The notes under the pieces were generated by a model. The model searched no databases. It saw nothing but the letters and a program-made list of their open reading frames with translations, and was not told where the DNA came from. The position numbers were made by a program, and so were the translations under genes. This document shows positions 37,138 through 46,298 of a DNA stretch of 64,000 bases, in pieces; the stretch's first letter is position 1; every line of letters begins with the position of its first letter. The stretch is from Acidobacteriota bacterium (GTDB lineage: Bacteria > Acidobacteriota > Terriglobia > Terriglobales > Acidobacteriaceae): assembly GCA_021846275.1 (NCBI GenBank), contig JAJZBZ010000002.1, forward strand, positions 186,001 through 250,000, written 5' to 3'.

Positions 37138-37239
37138 GGGTCGTTCTCCTGAAGTGGGGGGATTGCTCCAGCGCAAGCATATCACCGCGAGCAGGCGCGG
37201 ATGGAGAACGACGGCAGAAAAAATCGGCCGGGCGGCGCG

Positions 37240-37887
37240 TCAGTCGGCGTCGTCGCCTCCGGGCAGGTCGAGGACGACGAGGCCGAAGTTGGTGCCGGTG
37301 CGTCCGGAGGACTGGCTGTCGAGGGTGACGACGTGCTGGTGGTGGGGCGAGCCGGCCTTGAGGACGAGCGCGTGAGCGGAGGTATCGACGCTGGCGATGT
37401 TGTGGCCGCCGTGGCCGGAGTCGCCGTTGCTCTGGCAGGTGAGTCCTTCGGCGGTTTTGGTGGGGGTGCCGACGGGCTGGTTGCCCTGGCAGGTGAGGAC
37501 GTCGCCGTAGCGGTGCAGGGCTTTCTGGTAAAAGGCCTGGAGTTTGTCGCGGTCATCGGTGCTGAAGTAGTGGGCGGTTTTGACGCGAAGCTGCCACTGG
37601 CCGAAGCCCATGTGAACGTCGGCGGACTGGTTGTCGCCGTCGTCGTTGACGGGCGTGGCTCCGGGATAGAGGGGAAGGCCGATGTCGGCGGCGGAGGTCT
37701 GGTCGGTGTTGACGTGGAGGCCACCGAAGGGAGTGTCGATGCGGACGCGCTTGTCCTGGCCGTTGGCGCCTTTGTCCGTGCTGACGCGGCAGCCGGTGGC
37801 GAGCAGGACGGGAAGAAGCAAGACGGGAAGAAGCAGGACTCGAAAAAACGTGGTGAACGAGGCTCGAGGAGAGACGCGAAGGAACAT
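37240..37887 (-). CDS. lipoprotein, unknown function
   Basis: 215 residues with signal peptide and lipobox (PVLLATGC). The signal helix contains a direct 15-bp DNA repeat that encodes the repeated LLPVL unit. The mature part resembles a periplasmic protein with a conserved QWQLRVKTAHYFSTDDRDKLQAFYQKAL segment and a His-rich SGHGGHN region. No known family recognised. It lies 102 bp upstream of the glycine-zipper lipoprotein, same direction. Confidence 0.75.
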   Translation of the reverse strand: MFLRVSPRASFTTFFRVLLLPVLLLPVLLATGCRVSTDKGANGQDKRVRIDTPFGGLHVNTDQTSAADIGLPLYPGATPVNDDGDNQSADVHMGFGQWQLRVKTAHYFSTDDRDKLQAFYQKALHRYGDVLTCQGNQPVGTPTKTAEGLTCQSNGDSGHGGHNIASVDTSAHALVLKAGSPHHQHVVTLDSQSSGRTGTNFGLVVLDLPGGDDAD

Positions 37888-38040
37888 GAAGACCTCCCGC
37901 AGGCAGGAACGATGGAAGCGCAGCCGGGAATGCTTCGGCGAATGCTTCGGCTAAGGATACGACAGGGCTTGTGGTTTTGTTCCTGAAAAAAGCCGGGAAG
38001 GCGGAACGGAGTGGGTAGAATCAGGAGCAGGAAAAGGAGC

Positions 38041-38436
38041 ATGAGCGTGAAGAAGGAGACAGTGAGCACGGATCGGGCACCGGCGGCGATCGGGCCGTAT
38101 GCGCAGGCGGTGAAGGCGGGTGGAATGCTGTTTGCGTCGGGACAGATTGCGCTGGACCCGGCGACGCAGCGGGTGGTCGAGGGCGGGATTGAGGCGCAGA
38201 CGGAGCGCGTGCTGGAGAACCTGAAGGCGTTGGCCGAGGCTGCGGGCGCGACGCTGGGCGATGCGGTGAAGGCGACGGTGTTTCTGACGGACTTCAACGA
38301 CTTTGCGGCGATGAACGCGGTGTATGCGCGGTACTTCGCGGGCGGGACGCCGCCGGCGCGGACGACGGTGGAGGTGAGCCGTTTGCCGAAGGACGTGAGG
38401 ATCGAGATTGACCTGGTGGTGAGTCTGCGCGACTGA
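38041..38436 (+). CDS. ridA: RidA family enamine/imine deaminase
   Basis: 131 residues, the family length. Motifs: [28 protein letters not shown] and the C-terminal [22 protein letters not shown] with the conserved Arg that binds the substrate carboxylate. RidA removes reactive 2-aminoacrylate intermediates. AAGGAG abuts the ATG, so the second codon region (GTG at 38047) could also serve. Divergent from the lipoprotein. Confidence 0.94.
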   Translation: MSVKKETVSTDRAPAAIGPYAQAVKAGGMLFASGQIALDPATQRVVEGGIEAQTERVLENLKALAEAAGATLGDAVKATVFLTDFNDFAAMNAVYARYFAGGTPPARTTVEVSRLPKDVRIEIDLVVSLRD

Positions 38437-38609
38437 GCGCCGGATGGCGCGCGGATCAGACCTCGATCTGATTTCGTCCGCGTTCCCCCATTTCCTCTGT
38501 ATTCCGGTTTCGGCGGCTCCGCGTGGGTGGGTTTCACTCCTGCACTGCGAGGGGTGGGAATGCGCGGCGGTGTGGCGAGTTTGGCGCGGAAGCTGGCTAG
38601 ACTGAGGGA

Positions 38610-39467
38610 GTGAATCGAGCGGCCACAGGCGCGGGCATTGAGCGGGCGGGAATCGAGAGCGTGGGAATCGAAATTGATCGGCTGCGGGAGCTGCTGCTGA
38701 CGATGGCCGACGCGAGCGCGCCGGGGCGGGAGTTTTCGCTGGCGATTGCGGAGCTGGCGCGGGCCGGTCGGATGGAGCAGTTGCGGGCAGTGTTGCCGGC
38801 GGTGGTCTATGAGGAGCTGTGGCAGCGCTATCAGGCTGCTCCGGAGCGGTTTGCCGAGGAGTGGGAGCAGATTGGCCACGAGATGCAGAAGGGATTTGTG
38901 GAGCATGCGCGGCAGAGGCTGACCTCGCTGACGCGGATGCAGCAGGCGGGCGCGCGTGGCGAGGCTCCGGCGTGGCAGGCGATTCAGGTGGCGCTGGATG
39001 GGGGCGATCTGTTGCGGGCGGCGATGGCCTCGGAGATGATTGACCTGATCGAGCCGGCGGTGGCGCGGGCGCAGCACCTGCGTGAGTGCGTGGTGGAGCA
39101 GGCGGCGTCAGAGGATGCGGACCGGTATCTGGATGAGGCGACGCGGTGCTATTTTCTGGGGCTGTTCACGGCCTGCGCGGTGATGTGCCGGTCGGTTCTG
39201 GAAGAGGCGATCCGGCAGCGGTTGCCGGAGCCGTTGCGGCGGCAGATTCAGACGCGGTACAGGAATGCGCCGACGCTGGGGAATCTGTTGCACGAGATGA
39301 ACAACAATCTGAGGGCGACGGGGATTGATGCGGGGTTTCCGCGGCTGGCCAACCAGGTGAATGATCTGGGCAAGCGGGCGGTGCATCAGGGACTGATCGC
39401 CGAGGATGAGGCACGGGCGTGTTTGCAGCATGCGCGCGAGGCGCTGGAGATGCTGCTGGCGCAGTGA
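38610..39467 (+). CDS. hypothetical protein with DUF4145-like C-terminus
   Basis: 285 residues, soluble and helical, GTG start with GAGGGA upstream. The second half (YLDEATRCYFLGLFTACAVMCRSVLEEAIRQRLPEP, then GNLLHEMNNNLRATGI) resembles the DUF4145 domain found in restriction-associated and other proteins. The first half is unique. No operon partner. Confidence 0.7.
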   Translation: MNRAATGAGIERAGIESVGIEIDRLRELLLTMADASAPGREFSLAIAELARAGRMEQLRAVLPAVVYEELWQRYQAAPERFAEEWEQIGHEMQKGFVEHARQRLTSLTRMQQAGARGEAPAWQAIQVALDGGDLLRAAMASEMIDLIEPAVARAQHLRECVVEQAASEDADRYLDEATRCYFLGLFTACAVMCRSVLEEAIRQRLPEPLRRQIQTRYRNAPTLGNLLHEMNNNLRATGIDAGFPRLANQVNDLGKRAVHQGLIAEDEARACLQHAREALEMLLAQ

Positions 39468-39546
39468 ATGCTGCGCGGGCAAAAGACAGCGCGCGGCTGA
39501 GGCGGAAAAACGCGGCGCTGCGCGGGGAAAAAGCTGTGCGCGGGCC

Positions 39547-40932
39547 TCAGTACTGTTCGTGCTGGGTGTCGAGGTCTTCAAAGCGCGTGAACTGGCTGAG
39601 GAAGGCCAGGTGGACGGTGCCGGTGGGGCCGTTGCGCTGCTTGGCGATGATGATTTCGGCTTTGTTGCGGTCGGGGTCTTCGTCCTTGTCGCGGTTGTAG
39701 TAGCTTTCGCGGTGGATGAAGGCGACGACGTCGGCGTCCTGTTCGATGGAGCCGGATTCGCGGAGGTCGCTGAGCATGGGCCGCTTGTCGTCGCCGCGAC
39801 GCTCGCTGGAGCGGCTGAGCTGGCTGAGGGCGATGACGGGAACTTCCATCTCCTTGGCGAGGGCTTTGAGGCCGCGCGAGATGGCGGAGACTTCCTGGGT
39901 GCGGTTTTCGTGGCGCCGGCCGCCCTGAGTCGGCAGGCTGGCGGTCATGAGCTGAAGGTAATCGACGAGGATGAGGTCGATGCGGCCCTGGGTCTGGCGC
40001 AGGCGGCGGGCTTTGGCGCGCATTTCGGCGAGCGAGATGCCGGCGGTGTCGTCGATGAAGACTTTGGATTCGACGAGGTCTTCGAGGGCGCGACGGAGTT
40101 TTTCCTGATCTTCGCGACCGAGGAAGCCGGTCTGGAGCTTGCGCTGATCGACCCAGGCCTGGGAGGCGAGCATGCGGCGCAGGAGAGCTTCCTTGGACAT
40201 TTCGAGAGAGAAGATGCCGACGACGGCGCCGCTGCGGATGGCGGCGTTCTGGGCGATGTTGACGGCCCAGGCGGTTTTGCCCATGGACGGACGGGCGGCG
40301 ATGATGACGAGTTCGCCTTTCTGGAGGCCGCTGGTCATCTTGTCGAATTCGGTGTAGTGGGTGGCGAGGCCGGTGACTTCGCGGGCCTGCTGGTAGAGAT
40401 TGTCGATGGAGCCGAAGGAGTTGCTGACGATCTCTTCGAGGCTGGCGAGACCCTTGCTGATGCCCTTTTCGCCGACTTCGAGCAGTTGCGATTCGGCGGC
40501 GTTGAGCACGTCGAGCGCCGGCTCGCTCTGGTCGGCGGCGCGGGCGATGGCCGCCGAGCAGATGAGCATGAGCTGGCGCAGCAGGCTCTTGTCCTTGACG
40601 ATGCGGATGTACTCGTCGAGGATGGGCCGGCGCGGCAGGCCCTCGGTGAGCGAGGCGAGGTAGGCGACGCCGCCGACGCTCTCGACCTCCTTGTGGCGGC
40701 CGAGCATCTCGCTGAGGGTAACGAGGTCGATGGCGTGGCCTTCGGCGCTCAGCTCGGCCATGCGCGCGAAGATGCGCTGGTGGGAGTCGAGGGCGAAGTC
40801 CTCGGCGACGAGCTTTTCCTGGGCCTCGGCGAGCAGGGGGTTGTCGAGCAGAATCGCGCCGAGGATGGTGCGCTCGGCGTCTGCGTTCGAGGGCAGACCG
40901 GCGTCGAGAGTAAAGCTGGAGGCAGCGGCCAT
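39547..40932 (-). CDS. dnaB: replicative DNA helicase
   Basis: The ring helicase of the replisome; 461 residues. The N-terminal domain starts PSNADAERTILGAILLDN; the RecA-like core has Walker A ARPSMGKTAWAVNIAQ, Walker B DLILVDYLQLM and the SRGLKALAKEMEVPVIALSQLSRSSERR arginine-finger region. No intein. SD is not strong. dnaG is also in this window at 14.5 kb. Confidence 0.97.
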   Translation of the reverse strand: MAAASSFTLDAGLPSNADAERTILGAILLDNPLLAEAQEKLVAEDFALDSHQRIFARMAELSAEGHAIDLVTLSEMLGRHKEVESVGGVAYLASLTEGLPRRPILDEYIRIVKDKSLLRQLMLICSAAIARAADQSEPALDVLNAAESQLLEVGEKGISKGLASLEEIVSNSFGSIDNLYQQAREVTGLATHYTEFDKMTSGLQKGELVIIAARPSMGKTAWAVNIAQNAAIRSGAVVGIFSLEMSKEALLRRMLASQAWVDQRKLQTGFLGREDQEKLRRALEDLVESKVFIDDTAGISLAEMRAKARRLRQTQGRIDLILVDYLQLMTASLPTQGGRRHENRTQEVSAISRGLKALAKEMEVPVIALSQLSRSSERRGDDKRPMLSDLRESGSIEQDADVVAFIHRESYYNRDKDEDPDRNKAEIIIAKQRNGPTGTVHLAFLSQFTRFEDLDTQHEQY

Positions 40933-41110
40933 GGTGAGACTTCAGTGTAATGCGGAGGGTGGGCATTGGGATGGACTGTGGAAGGTGTTGAAGTTCTGGA
41001 AAAAACCGTGAAAAAGCGGTGAATTCGGACGGAGACGCGCGGGAGGGTGACGGGCAGCACAGGCGTGCTACCGGAAGAACGATTAGAATCGTCAAAGAAG
41101 GATGAGTGTC

Positions 41111-41767
41111 ATGAAGCATCTTGCATCGATTGCAACACTGGCGTTGGTTTTCCCCTGTCTGACGGCGGCGGCGCTGCCGGGAGCGATAAACGGGACGATG
41201 GGCGGCTCGACGAACGATTCGTCTGGCAGTTCGGCGAATGGCTCGGCGACCAGTTCAACAGCAGCTACTGCTGCGGACGCGGCGACGAATGGCGCGGCGG
41301 CGACGGCATCACCGGCGGTGCGCGAGTTGCAGGCGGTCGAGGACAAGTGGTCGGCGGCGTTCAATCAGCGGGACCAGTATGCGCTGGAGCTGGTGCTGTC
41401 GCCGCTGTTCATGGATGTTTCGGCGGCGGGCGTGTTTTCGACGCGGGACCAGCAGATTGCGAATCTGATCACGCTGGACGACAAGACGGCTGCGGTGGAG
41501 CAGCAGGTGCTGGCGGCGCGCGTGCTGGGCGATGTGGCGATTGCGACGGGAACGTATACGTATCGGCACAGGGCGGGCAACACGGAGGCTCTGGACAAGG
41601 GCGTGTTCACACATGTGTTTGAGAAGCGGCGCGGACAGTGGATGTGCGTGAGCGCGCAGGCGACGCAGGTGGCCAGCGAGACGCCGCAGACGAAGAAACA
41701 GCAGAAGACACGGTCGCAGGCGGAGATGCCGTTTCATATTCCGTTTTTTACGAAGGGAAGTAATTAG
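41111..41767 (+). CDS. secreted DUF4440/SnoaL-like protein
   Basis: About 218 residues: signal peptide (MKHLASIATLALVFPCLTAAALP), a low-complexity Ser/Ala/Thr linker (about 25-70), and a DUF4440-like cone fold (VRELQAVEDKWSAAFNQRDQYALELVLSP...). ATGs at 41102 and 41111 are both open; AAGAAGG is too close to the first, so 41111 is preferred. Function unknown; the fold can be an enzyme or a binding module. Confidence 0.75.
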   Translation: MKHLASIATLALVFPCLTAAALPGAINGTMGGSTNDSSGSSANGSATSSTAATAADAATNGAAATASPAVRELQAVEDKWSAAFNQRDQYALELVLSPLFMDVSAAGVFSTRDQQIANLITLDDKTAAVEQQVLAARVLGDVAIATGTYTYRHRAGNTEALDKGVFTHVFEKRRGQWMCVSAQATQVASETPQTKKQQKTRSQAEMPFHIPFFTKGSN

Positions 41768-41785
41768 TCGTCAGGGGTCAGTTGG
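41765..41785. repeat. TCGTCAGGGGTCAG repeat after the DUF4440-like gene
   Basis: Starts in the TAG stop codon. GTCAGGGGTCAGTT matches the family at 28597 and the reverse complement at 34731. Confidence 0.7.
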
Positions 41786-41803
41786 CTGGGAGTGAGGTTG
41801 GGG

Positions 41804-41836
41804 AAAAAAACAAGCGCAGCTTCGGCTGCGCTTTTC
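41804..41836 (-). terminator. rho-independent terminator of the sigma-factor operon
   Basis: AAGCGCAGC (41812-41820), TTCG loop, GCTGCGCTT (41825-41833). On the minus strand the stem is followed by seven Ts (41810-41804). It directly follows the stop of the DUF4097 gene. On the plus strand it is also a plausible terminator of the DUF4440-like gene, with the TTCG tetraloop but a weaker T tract. Confidence 0.85.
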
Positions 41837-43485
41837 TATTGCGTGGCGCTGTCGGCGGATTGGCCGTGGGGCAGGCGCAGGCGCGGTGCATTCGGTGTTG
41901 CGGGCGCGGCGGGCGGGTGCGGGACGGCGGGGACGCTGGAGATGGTTGGGCGCGGCGGCGCGGATGGTCCTTTGCTGAGGTGGAGGTCGGCGTTGTCGGT
42001 CATGAGCGTGATCTGCGGGCCGCCCTTGCCGATCGAGCCGGTGACGGTTTTGTTCTGGTCGCCGGAGATGGTGAGCGGGAAGTCGGAGACGATGTCGCCG
42101 TTGTGGGTCTGGCCGCTGACCTGGAAGTTGAAGCCGGGCGGCAGGGAGATTTCAATGTCGCCCTTGTTGTTTTTGACCTGGGCGGGGTAGTCGCCGGCGA
42201 GGCTGAGGCTGACGGTGCCGTCGCTGTCGGTGATGTCGGTGGGGCCGAAGACCTGGTTGAGTTCGATATCCTTGGCGCGGGTGACGAGGTGGAGCTGGCC
42301 GAGGGTCTGTGTGGCGTGGAGCGAGTCGAGGTCCATGGACAGGTCGCCGGGCAGGCCGCCGTCGAGGGAGAGGTCGGTGCGCGTGGAGTGGAAGTGGATG
42401 GGCTGGGCGACGCGCTCGAGGTGGATGTCGCCGGTGAAGTCGCCGCTGAGCCGGACCTGGCCGGTGATGTCGGAGAGCGTGACGTCGTCGCCGAGGCCGT
42501 CGGCGGAGACGTCGCCGGTGATCTGGTGGGCGGAGACGCTGCCGCCTTTGCCGACGAGGTGTTCGTGGACGGAACCGCCGATGGAGGCGGCCTGGAAATC
42601 ACCGTGGCTGACGGTGGCCTCGACGTTGCCGGCGAGGCCGGTGACGGAGAGATCGCCGTGAGCGGTGTTGACGTTGACGGAGGCTGAGCGCGGCAGGGTG
42701 ATGGTGAGGTTGGAGCGGAGATTGTCGGCCGGATCGACGAGGATGGTGGCCGAGGAGCCGCTGACGGTGATGCGCGGATGGTGCGAAGCGAAGAGCTTGT
42801 CGGCGTCGGAGTCATTGCCGCCGTAGACCGTGGCGTGGGAGATGACCGAAATCTGATTGCTGTCTCCGGTAGCGATCTGGACATCGCCGCGGGGATCCTG
42901 AATCTGGACCTGAAGCGTGACTCCGGCGGGAACGGTGGCGGTGACCGGCTCCATGTCGCGGGTATGCTGCGGGCCGCTGAAGGCGCTGAAGAAATCGTCG
43001 TCCGAGTTGTTGTTCCAGACGAAGGGTGCCCAGTTGTGGATACGGCCCCCGGCGATGGCGGCAAGGATGAGCAGGAAGATGACGAGGCCGACCGAGCCGC
43101 CGGAGGAACGCAGGACAGGGTTGCCAGAGCGGGAATCGAAGAACCACTCCGCAAGCGCGGCGACGCCGAGGGCGACGAGCAGGATGGGCCACCAGTGGTA
43201 GTACCAGGTCCAGAAGCTGTCGGCGGCAAGCCGTCCGGTGACCAGGAGCAGGGCGAGGACGCCGATGGCGATGAGCAGGATGGGGCCGGTGATGGACGAG
43301 CGACGAAGAGCGCGGCGCTGGTAGCGGTACATTTCGCGCTGGGCGCGCCAGGCCTGGCGCTGCTGGTCGCGCTGGTAACGCCAGTAATTGCGCGGGTCGC
43401 CGGTGTAAGGCGGCTGCTGATTCGGCGGATAGGGTGGATAGGGCGGTCTGCCGCCCGGCGGCGGGGTGTTCGGCGGAGTGCTCAT
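41836..43485 (-). CDS. DUF4097 membrane protein
   Basis: 549 residues. A Pro-rich N-terminus, two or three membrane helices (about 65-150, LiaI/DUF5668-like), then a large DUF4097 putative-adhesin beta-helix (VTATVPAGVTLQVQIQDPRGDVQI... TAHGDLSVTGLAGNVEATVSHGDF). Last gene of the sigma/anti-sigma operon; its start overlaps the previous stop by 4 bp. DUF4097 proteins with LiaI-type helices are linked to envelope-stress sensing; role inferred. Confidence 0.82.
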   Translation of the reverse strand: MSTPPNTPPPGGRPPYPPYPPNQQPPYTGDPRNYWRYQRDQQRQAWRAQREMYRYQRRALRRSSITGPILLIAIGVLALLLVTGRLAADSFWTWYYHWWPILLVALGVAALAEWFFDSRSGNPVLRSSGGSVGLVIFLLILAAIAGGRIHNWAPFVWNNNSDDDFFSAFSGPQHTRDMEPVTATVPAGVTLQVQIQDPRGDVQIATGDSNQISVISHATVYGGNDSDADKLFASHHPRITVSGSSATILVDPADNLRSNLTITLPRSASVNVNTAHGDLSVTGLAGNVEATVSHGDFQAASIGGSVHEHLVGKGGSVSAHQITGDVSADGLGDDVTLSDITGQVRLSGDFTGDIHLERVAQPIHFHSTRTDLSLDGGLPGDLSMDLDSLHATQTLGQLHLVTRAKDIELNQVFGPTDITDSDGTVSLSLAGDYPAQVKNNKGDIEISLPPGFNFQVSGQTHNGDIVSDFPLTISGDQNKTVTGSIGKGGPQITLMTDNADLHLSKGPSAPPRPTISSVPAVPHPPAAPATPNAPRLRLPHGQSADSATQ

Positions 43486-43907
43486 CGGTGGCTCTCCTTT
43501 TCGTCGTCATTGGGTTCAGGATTGTGGTCGTAACGCGGCTCCGCGGGAGACGCGGCGAGCGAGGTGAATGGGCTGACGGGGACCAATCCGGCCTGCTCCG
43601 GCTCGGCGGCATTCCGGGTCCATGCGGGCGAGCCGGATGCTGGCGGGTTGGCTGTGGTCTGGCCAGCGGGCTGTCCGGCTGGCGGGTAGCCGGAGGGGTA
43701 GCCGACGCCGTAGGGGTCGGGCGGCATGGCGGCGAGCGCGGCGCGTTCAGCCAGGGCGATGACGCCGAGCAGGATGAGGTAAAGCGGCCAGGCGTGGCTC
43801 CAGGTGAGGATGCCGAACTGGTCGAGCAGGGCGATGACGCCTGTGAGCAGGATCATGGCCGGGCCGCGCAGGCGGCGAAGAACGAAGACGCGATTCCAGT
43901 CACTCAT
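43482..43907 (-). CDS. LiaI/DUF5668-like small membrane protein
   Basis: 141 residues: MSDWNRVFVLRRLRGPAMILLTGVIALLDQFGILTWSHAWPLYLILLGVIALAERA, two membrane helices of the LiaI/LiaF-TM type, then a Pro/Ala/Gly-rich tail. It overlaps both neighbours by 4 bp (ATGA), so it is translationally coupled to them. Confidence 0.82.
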   Translation of the reverse strand: MSDWNRVFVLRRLRGPAMILLTGVIALLDQFGILTWSHAWPLYLILLGVIALAERAALAAMPPDPYGVGYPSGYPPAGQPAGQTTANPPASGSPAWTRNAAEPEQAGLVPVSPFTSLAASPAEPRYDHNPEPNDDEKESHR

Positions 43908-44773
43908 GAGCGTGGACCTCCGATTCCGGTGCGGCTGAGGATGAGCCAGACTCCCAGGCCGATGAGCAGCAGCGGCCAACTGTGGCTGACGATGTCGCTG
44001 ACGAAGCCCATGGTTTGAAGCAGGAAGAGAATGCCGAGCGCGATGAGGACGATGGCGCGGACGGGCAGGTTGCCGAGGGGCGACGGCGGGACGGGCGGAT
44101 AGTCGGGTGTGGGGCCAGGCCACGGCGGCTGCGAGCCGGTGTAGGGCTGGGAGAATGGCTGGGCAAAGGGTGGAGCGGATGCAGTGGAAGCCGGATCTCC
44201 GGCTGGCTGCGCGGTGGGATCAGCGGCGGGCGCGGCACCGGGCTGGGCAAAGCCGGATTGGGTGAAGCCAGGCTGCGAGCCAGCGGCTGCGCCGGATGTC
44301 GAGCCGGAGTGGCCGCCGAAGTTGAGCCAGCTTCCGAGTTCATTGATGCCAAAGGGATCGGGCAGCGGCAGGCCGTCGCGGCGGGCGCGCGCGGTGTGGA
44401 AGGCTTCAAAGGACTGGTAGAGGATCCAGGCGGCGATGAAGAGGCCGACGATGTCGTAACGGTCGGTGAGCGTGACCAGGACGGCGAAGATGACGACGTG
44501 GACCATGCCCTTGAAGAACTGGCCGTTGTACATGGCTCCGACGCCGGGAATGAGGCCGAGAAATGCGGCCAGGCCGGGATTGGGCGCGCCTGCGGGCTGG
44601 TACGCGCCAGGTGGGTAAGCGCCTGCCGGGGGAACAGCGCCGGACGTGGCGCGGCAGGCAGAGCAGAAGACCTGACCGACGGGCGTGCGTTCGACGCAGG
44701 AAGCGCAGAGCGGCCTGCCGCAGCTCTGGCAGAAAGCGGAAGCCACCACCTCGGGATGATTTATGCACTGCAT
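43904..44773 (-). CDS. B-box zinc-finger membrane protein with LiaI-like tail
   Basis: 289 residues. An N-terminal B-box zinc finger (CINHPEVVASAFCQSCGRPLCASCVERTPVGQVFCSACR), a membrane region (PGLAAFLGLIPGVGAMYNGQFFKGMVHVVIFAVLVTL), a long Gln/Ala/Pro linker, and a C-terminal two-helix LiaI-like domain (VRAIVLIALGILFLLQTMGF...SWPLLLIGLGVWLILSR). It overlaps the anti-sigma gene by 13 bp and the next gene by 4 bp. Confidence 0.82.
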   Translation of the reverse strand: MQCINHPEVVASAFCQSCGRPLCASCVERTPVGQVFCSACRATSGAVPPAGAYPPGAYQPAGAPNPGLAAFLGLIPGVGAMYNGQFFKGMVHVVIFAVLVTLTDRYDIVGLFIAAWILYQSFEAFHTARARRDGLPLPDPFGINELGSWLNFGGHSGSTSGAAAGSQPGFTQSGFAQPGAAPAADPTAQPAGDPASTASAPPFAQPFSQPYTGSQPPWPGPTPDYPPVPPSPLGNLPVRAIVLIALGILFLLQTMGFVSDIVSHSWPLLLIGLGVWLILSRTGIGGPRS

Positions 44774-45642
44774 GGCTGGCTCCTTTCGGAAACGGCTGCG
44801 GAACGGATCGCAGCTTGTGGATCGGTTTGAGATTCAGTTTGAGGGAAGGTTTGCGATTCCGTTGCGGAGCGGGTTTCCGGGCCGGGTTGGAGCGTGGCCT
44901 CAACGGGGTCTTCGCTCTCGATCAGCAGCGGGGGGTTGACCGTCTGCTGAGGAGCGGTGTGAGGGTCCGCGTGATCTCCGGGCAGGAGCTGGCCCGATTT
45001 TCCAGGCTGCGCTGTGGGCGAACTGTCGGTGGAGTGCTGCTGCATTTCGTGGACGCGGGACTCGATCTCGTAGAGCAGGCGGAGGTGATCGTAGTAGCGT
45101 ACGACGGGCGTGGAGGCTGTGGCGATGCGGCGCTCAAGGGCGGCGCGCATGGAGCCGGGGTTGATCTCGGTGGCGTGTACGGCGCGGAGCTGGGCGCGGG
45201 TGAGGCTGAGAGTGAGCGCGATGGAAAAGAAGGCCATGGCGGCGGTCATCATCAGGCGCGGCTCGGCGAGCCGACGCAGCCAGGCGAGGCGACCGGCGGG
45301 CTGTTGCCAGACGGGGGGCATGGCGACGACCCCGGCGGCAGTGGCAACCGGCGGCGTGGCAAACAGGCTGGGACCGGCGTGGCGCAGGATGCGGTCGACG
45401 AGGTCAGCGGGTGGCTCGGGCTGCGCGTCGAGGCAGGCGAGCCACTGGCGGCCGCAGGAGGATTGTTCATAGAGCGCGGCGCAGTTGGCGCAGGCGTCGC
45501 GGTGCTGCTGAAAGAAAGCCTGATCGTCGGCGGAGATCTGGTTGTCGAGGGCATCGACGAGCATGGTTTCCCAGCGTCCGCAGGCAGGCGAGGCAGGCAG
45601 TTGGATGCGTTCGCGGTTCATGGTGGAATCATGATCGGCCAT
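44761..45642 (-). CDS. ZAS-type anti-sigma factor
   Basis: 293 residues: an N-terminal zinc anti-sigma module with the Hx3Cx2C motif (HRDACANC, about 47-54), one membrane helix (LMMTAAMAFFSIALTLSL, about 131-148) and a periplasmic, Gln/Pro/Thr-rich domain. It should bind and inhibit the ECF sigma factor encoded just upstream until an envelope signal arrives. Its SD is nearly perfect (AAGGAGGTGAT), starting inside the sigma gene; the two genes are 2 bp apart. Confidence 0.9.
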   Translation of the reverse strand: MADHDSTMNRERIQLPASPACGRWETMLVDALDNQISADDQAFFQQHRDACANCAALYEQSSCGRQWLACLDAQPEPPADLVDRILRHAGPSLFATPPVATAAGVVAMPPVWQQPAGRLAWLRRLAEPRLMMTAAMAFFSIALTLSLTRAQLRAVHATEINPGSMRAALERRIATASTPVVRYYDHLRLLYEIESRVHEMQQHSTDSSPTAQPGKSGQLLPGDHADPHTAPQQTVNPPLLIESEDPVEATLQPGPETRSATESQTFPQTESQTDPQAAIRSAAVSERSQPCSA

Positions 45643-45644
45643 GG

Positions 45645-46298
45645 CTACATCACCTCCTTCTTGTTGGACTCAAGCAGACGGGCCAGTTCGGCGCGTCCGC
45701 GGCTGATGCGGGATTTGACGGTGCCTTCGGGGATGGAAAGCACCTGCGCTATTTCTTTGTAATCCATATCCTGAAGGTCGCGCAGGATGACGGCTTCGCG
45801 GAGTTCGGGCGAGACGAGGGTGAGCGCTCGCTGCACCATCTGCTGCATCTGGCGGCGGGCGAGCTGCTCGTGCTGGCCGGGGTCGTTCGATTGCAGGCGG
45901 TCGAGTGGAATCGCGCCACGGTCGTCGGCATCGTCGCTCCAGCCATCATCAAGGCTGGAGGTGAGGCGCTGGTTGCGGGTGCGGCGAAAGTGATCGACGA
46001 GGAGGTTGCGGGTGAGGGTGGTGATCCAGACGGGCAGGGAGCCGCGCTCGGGATCAAAGCTCCTGAGGCTGCCGTAGATGCGCAGGAAGACTTCCTGAGT
46101 GAGGTCTTCGGCGTCGGTGGCGGAGCCGGTGAAGCGGAAGCAGAGAGCGTAGACGCGGCGATGGTGGGCGCGAACCAAGGCGGCCCAGGCGGCGGAGTCG
46201 CCGAGCAGGCACTGCGCAAGGATGGCTGCCGCGTCAGGCTCCACGATTGCTCCCCGCGTGGCGGAGGCTTCGCTGCGGCGGGCGACCGGGTTGTCCAT
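45645..46298 (-). CDS. ECF RNA polymerase sigma factor
   Basis: 217 residues with sigma region 2 (CFRFTGSATDAEDLTQEVFLRIYGSLRSFDPERGSLPVWITTLTRNLLVDHFRR) and region 4 (LREAVILRDLQDMDYKEIAQVLSIPEGTVKSRISRGRAELARLL). The ATG at 46298 gives the usual length; the frame stays open to 46601. First gene of the sigma/anti-sigma operon, so likely autoregulated. Confidence 0.92.
   Translation of the reverse strand: MDNPVARRSEASATRGAIVEPDAAAILAQCLLGDSAAWAALVRAHHRRVYALCFRFTGSATDAEDLTQEVFLRIYGSLRSFDPERGSLPVWITTLTRNLLVDHFRRTRNQRLTSSLDDGWSDDADDRGAIPLDRLQSNDPGQHEQLARRQMQQMVQRALTLVSPELREAVILRDLQDMDYKEIAQVLSIPEGTVKSRISRGRAELARLLESNKKEVM

Noticed and set aside
41804-41833. Treating the hairpin after the DUF4440-like gene as only its own terminator
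   Set aside because: The T tract is on the minus strand, so it mainly serves the sigma operon; it may work weakly the other way.
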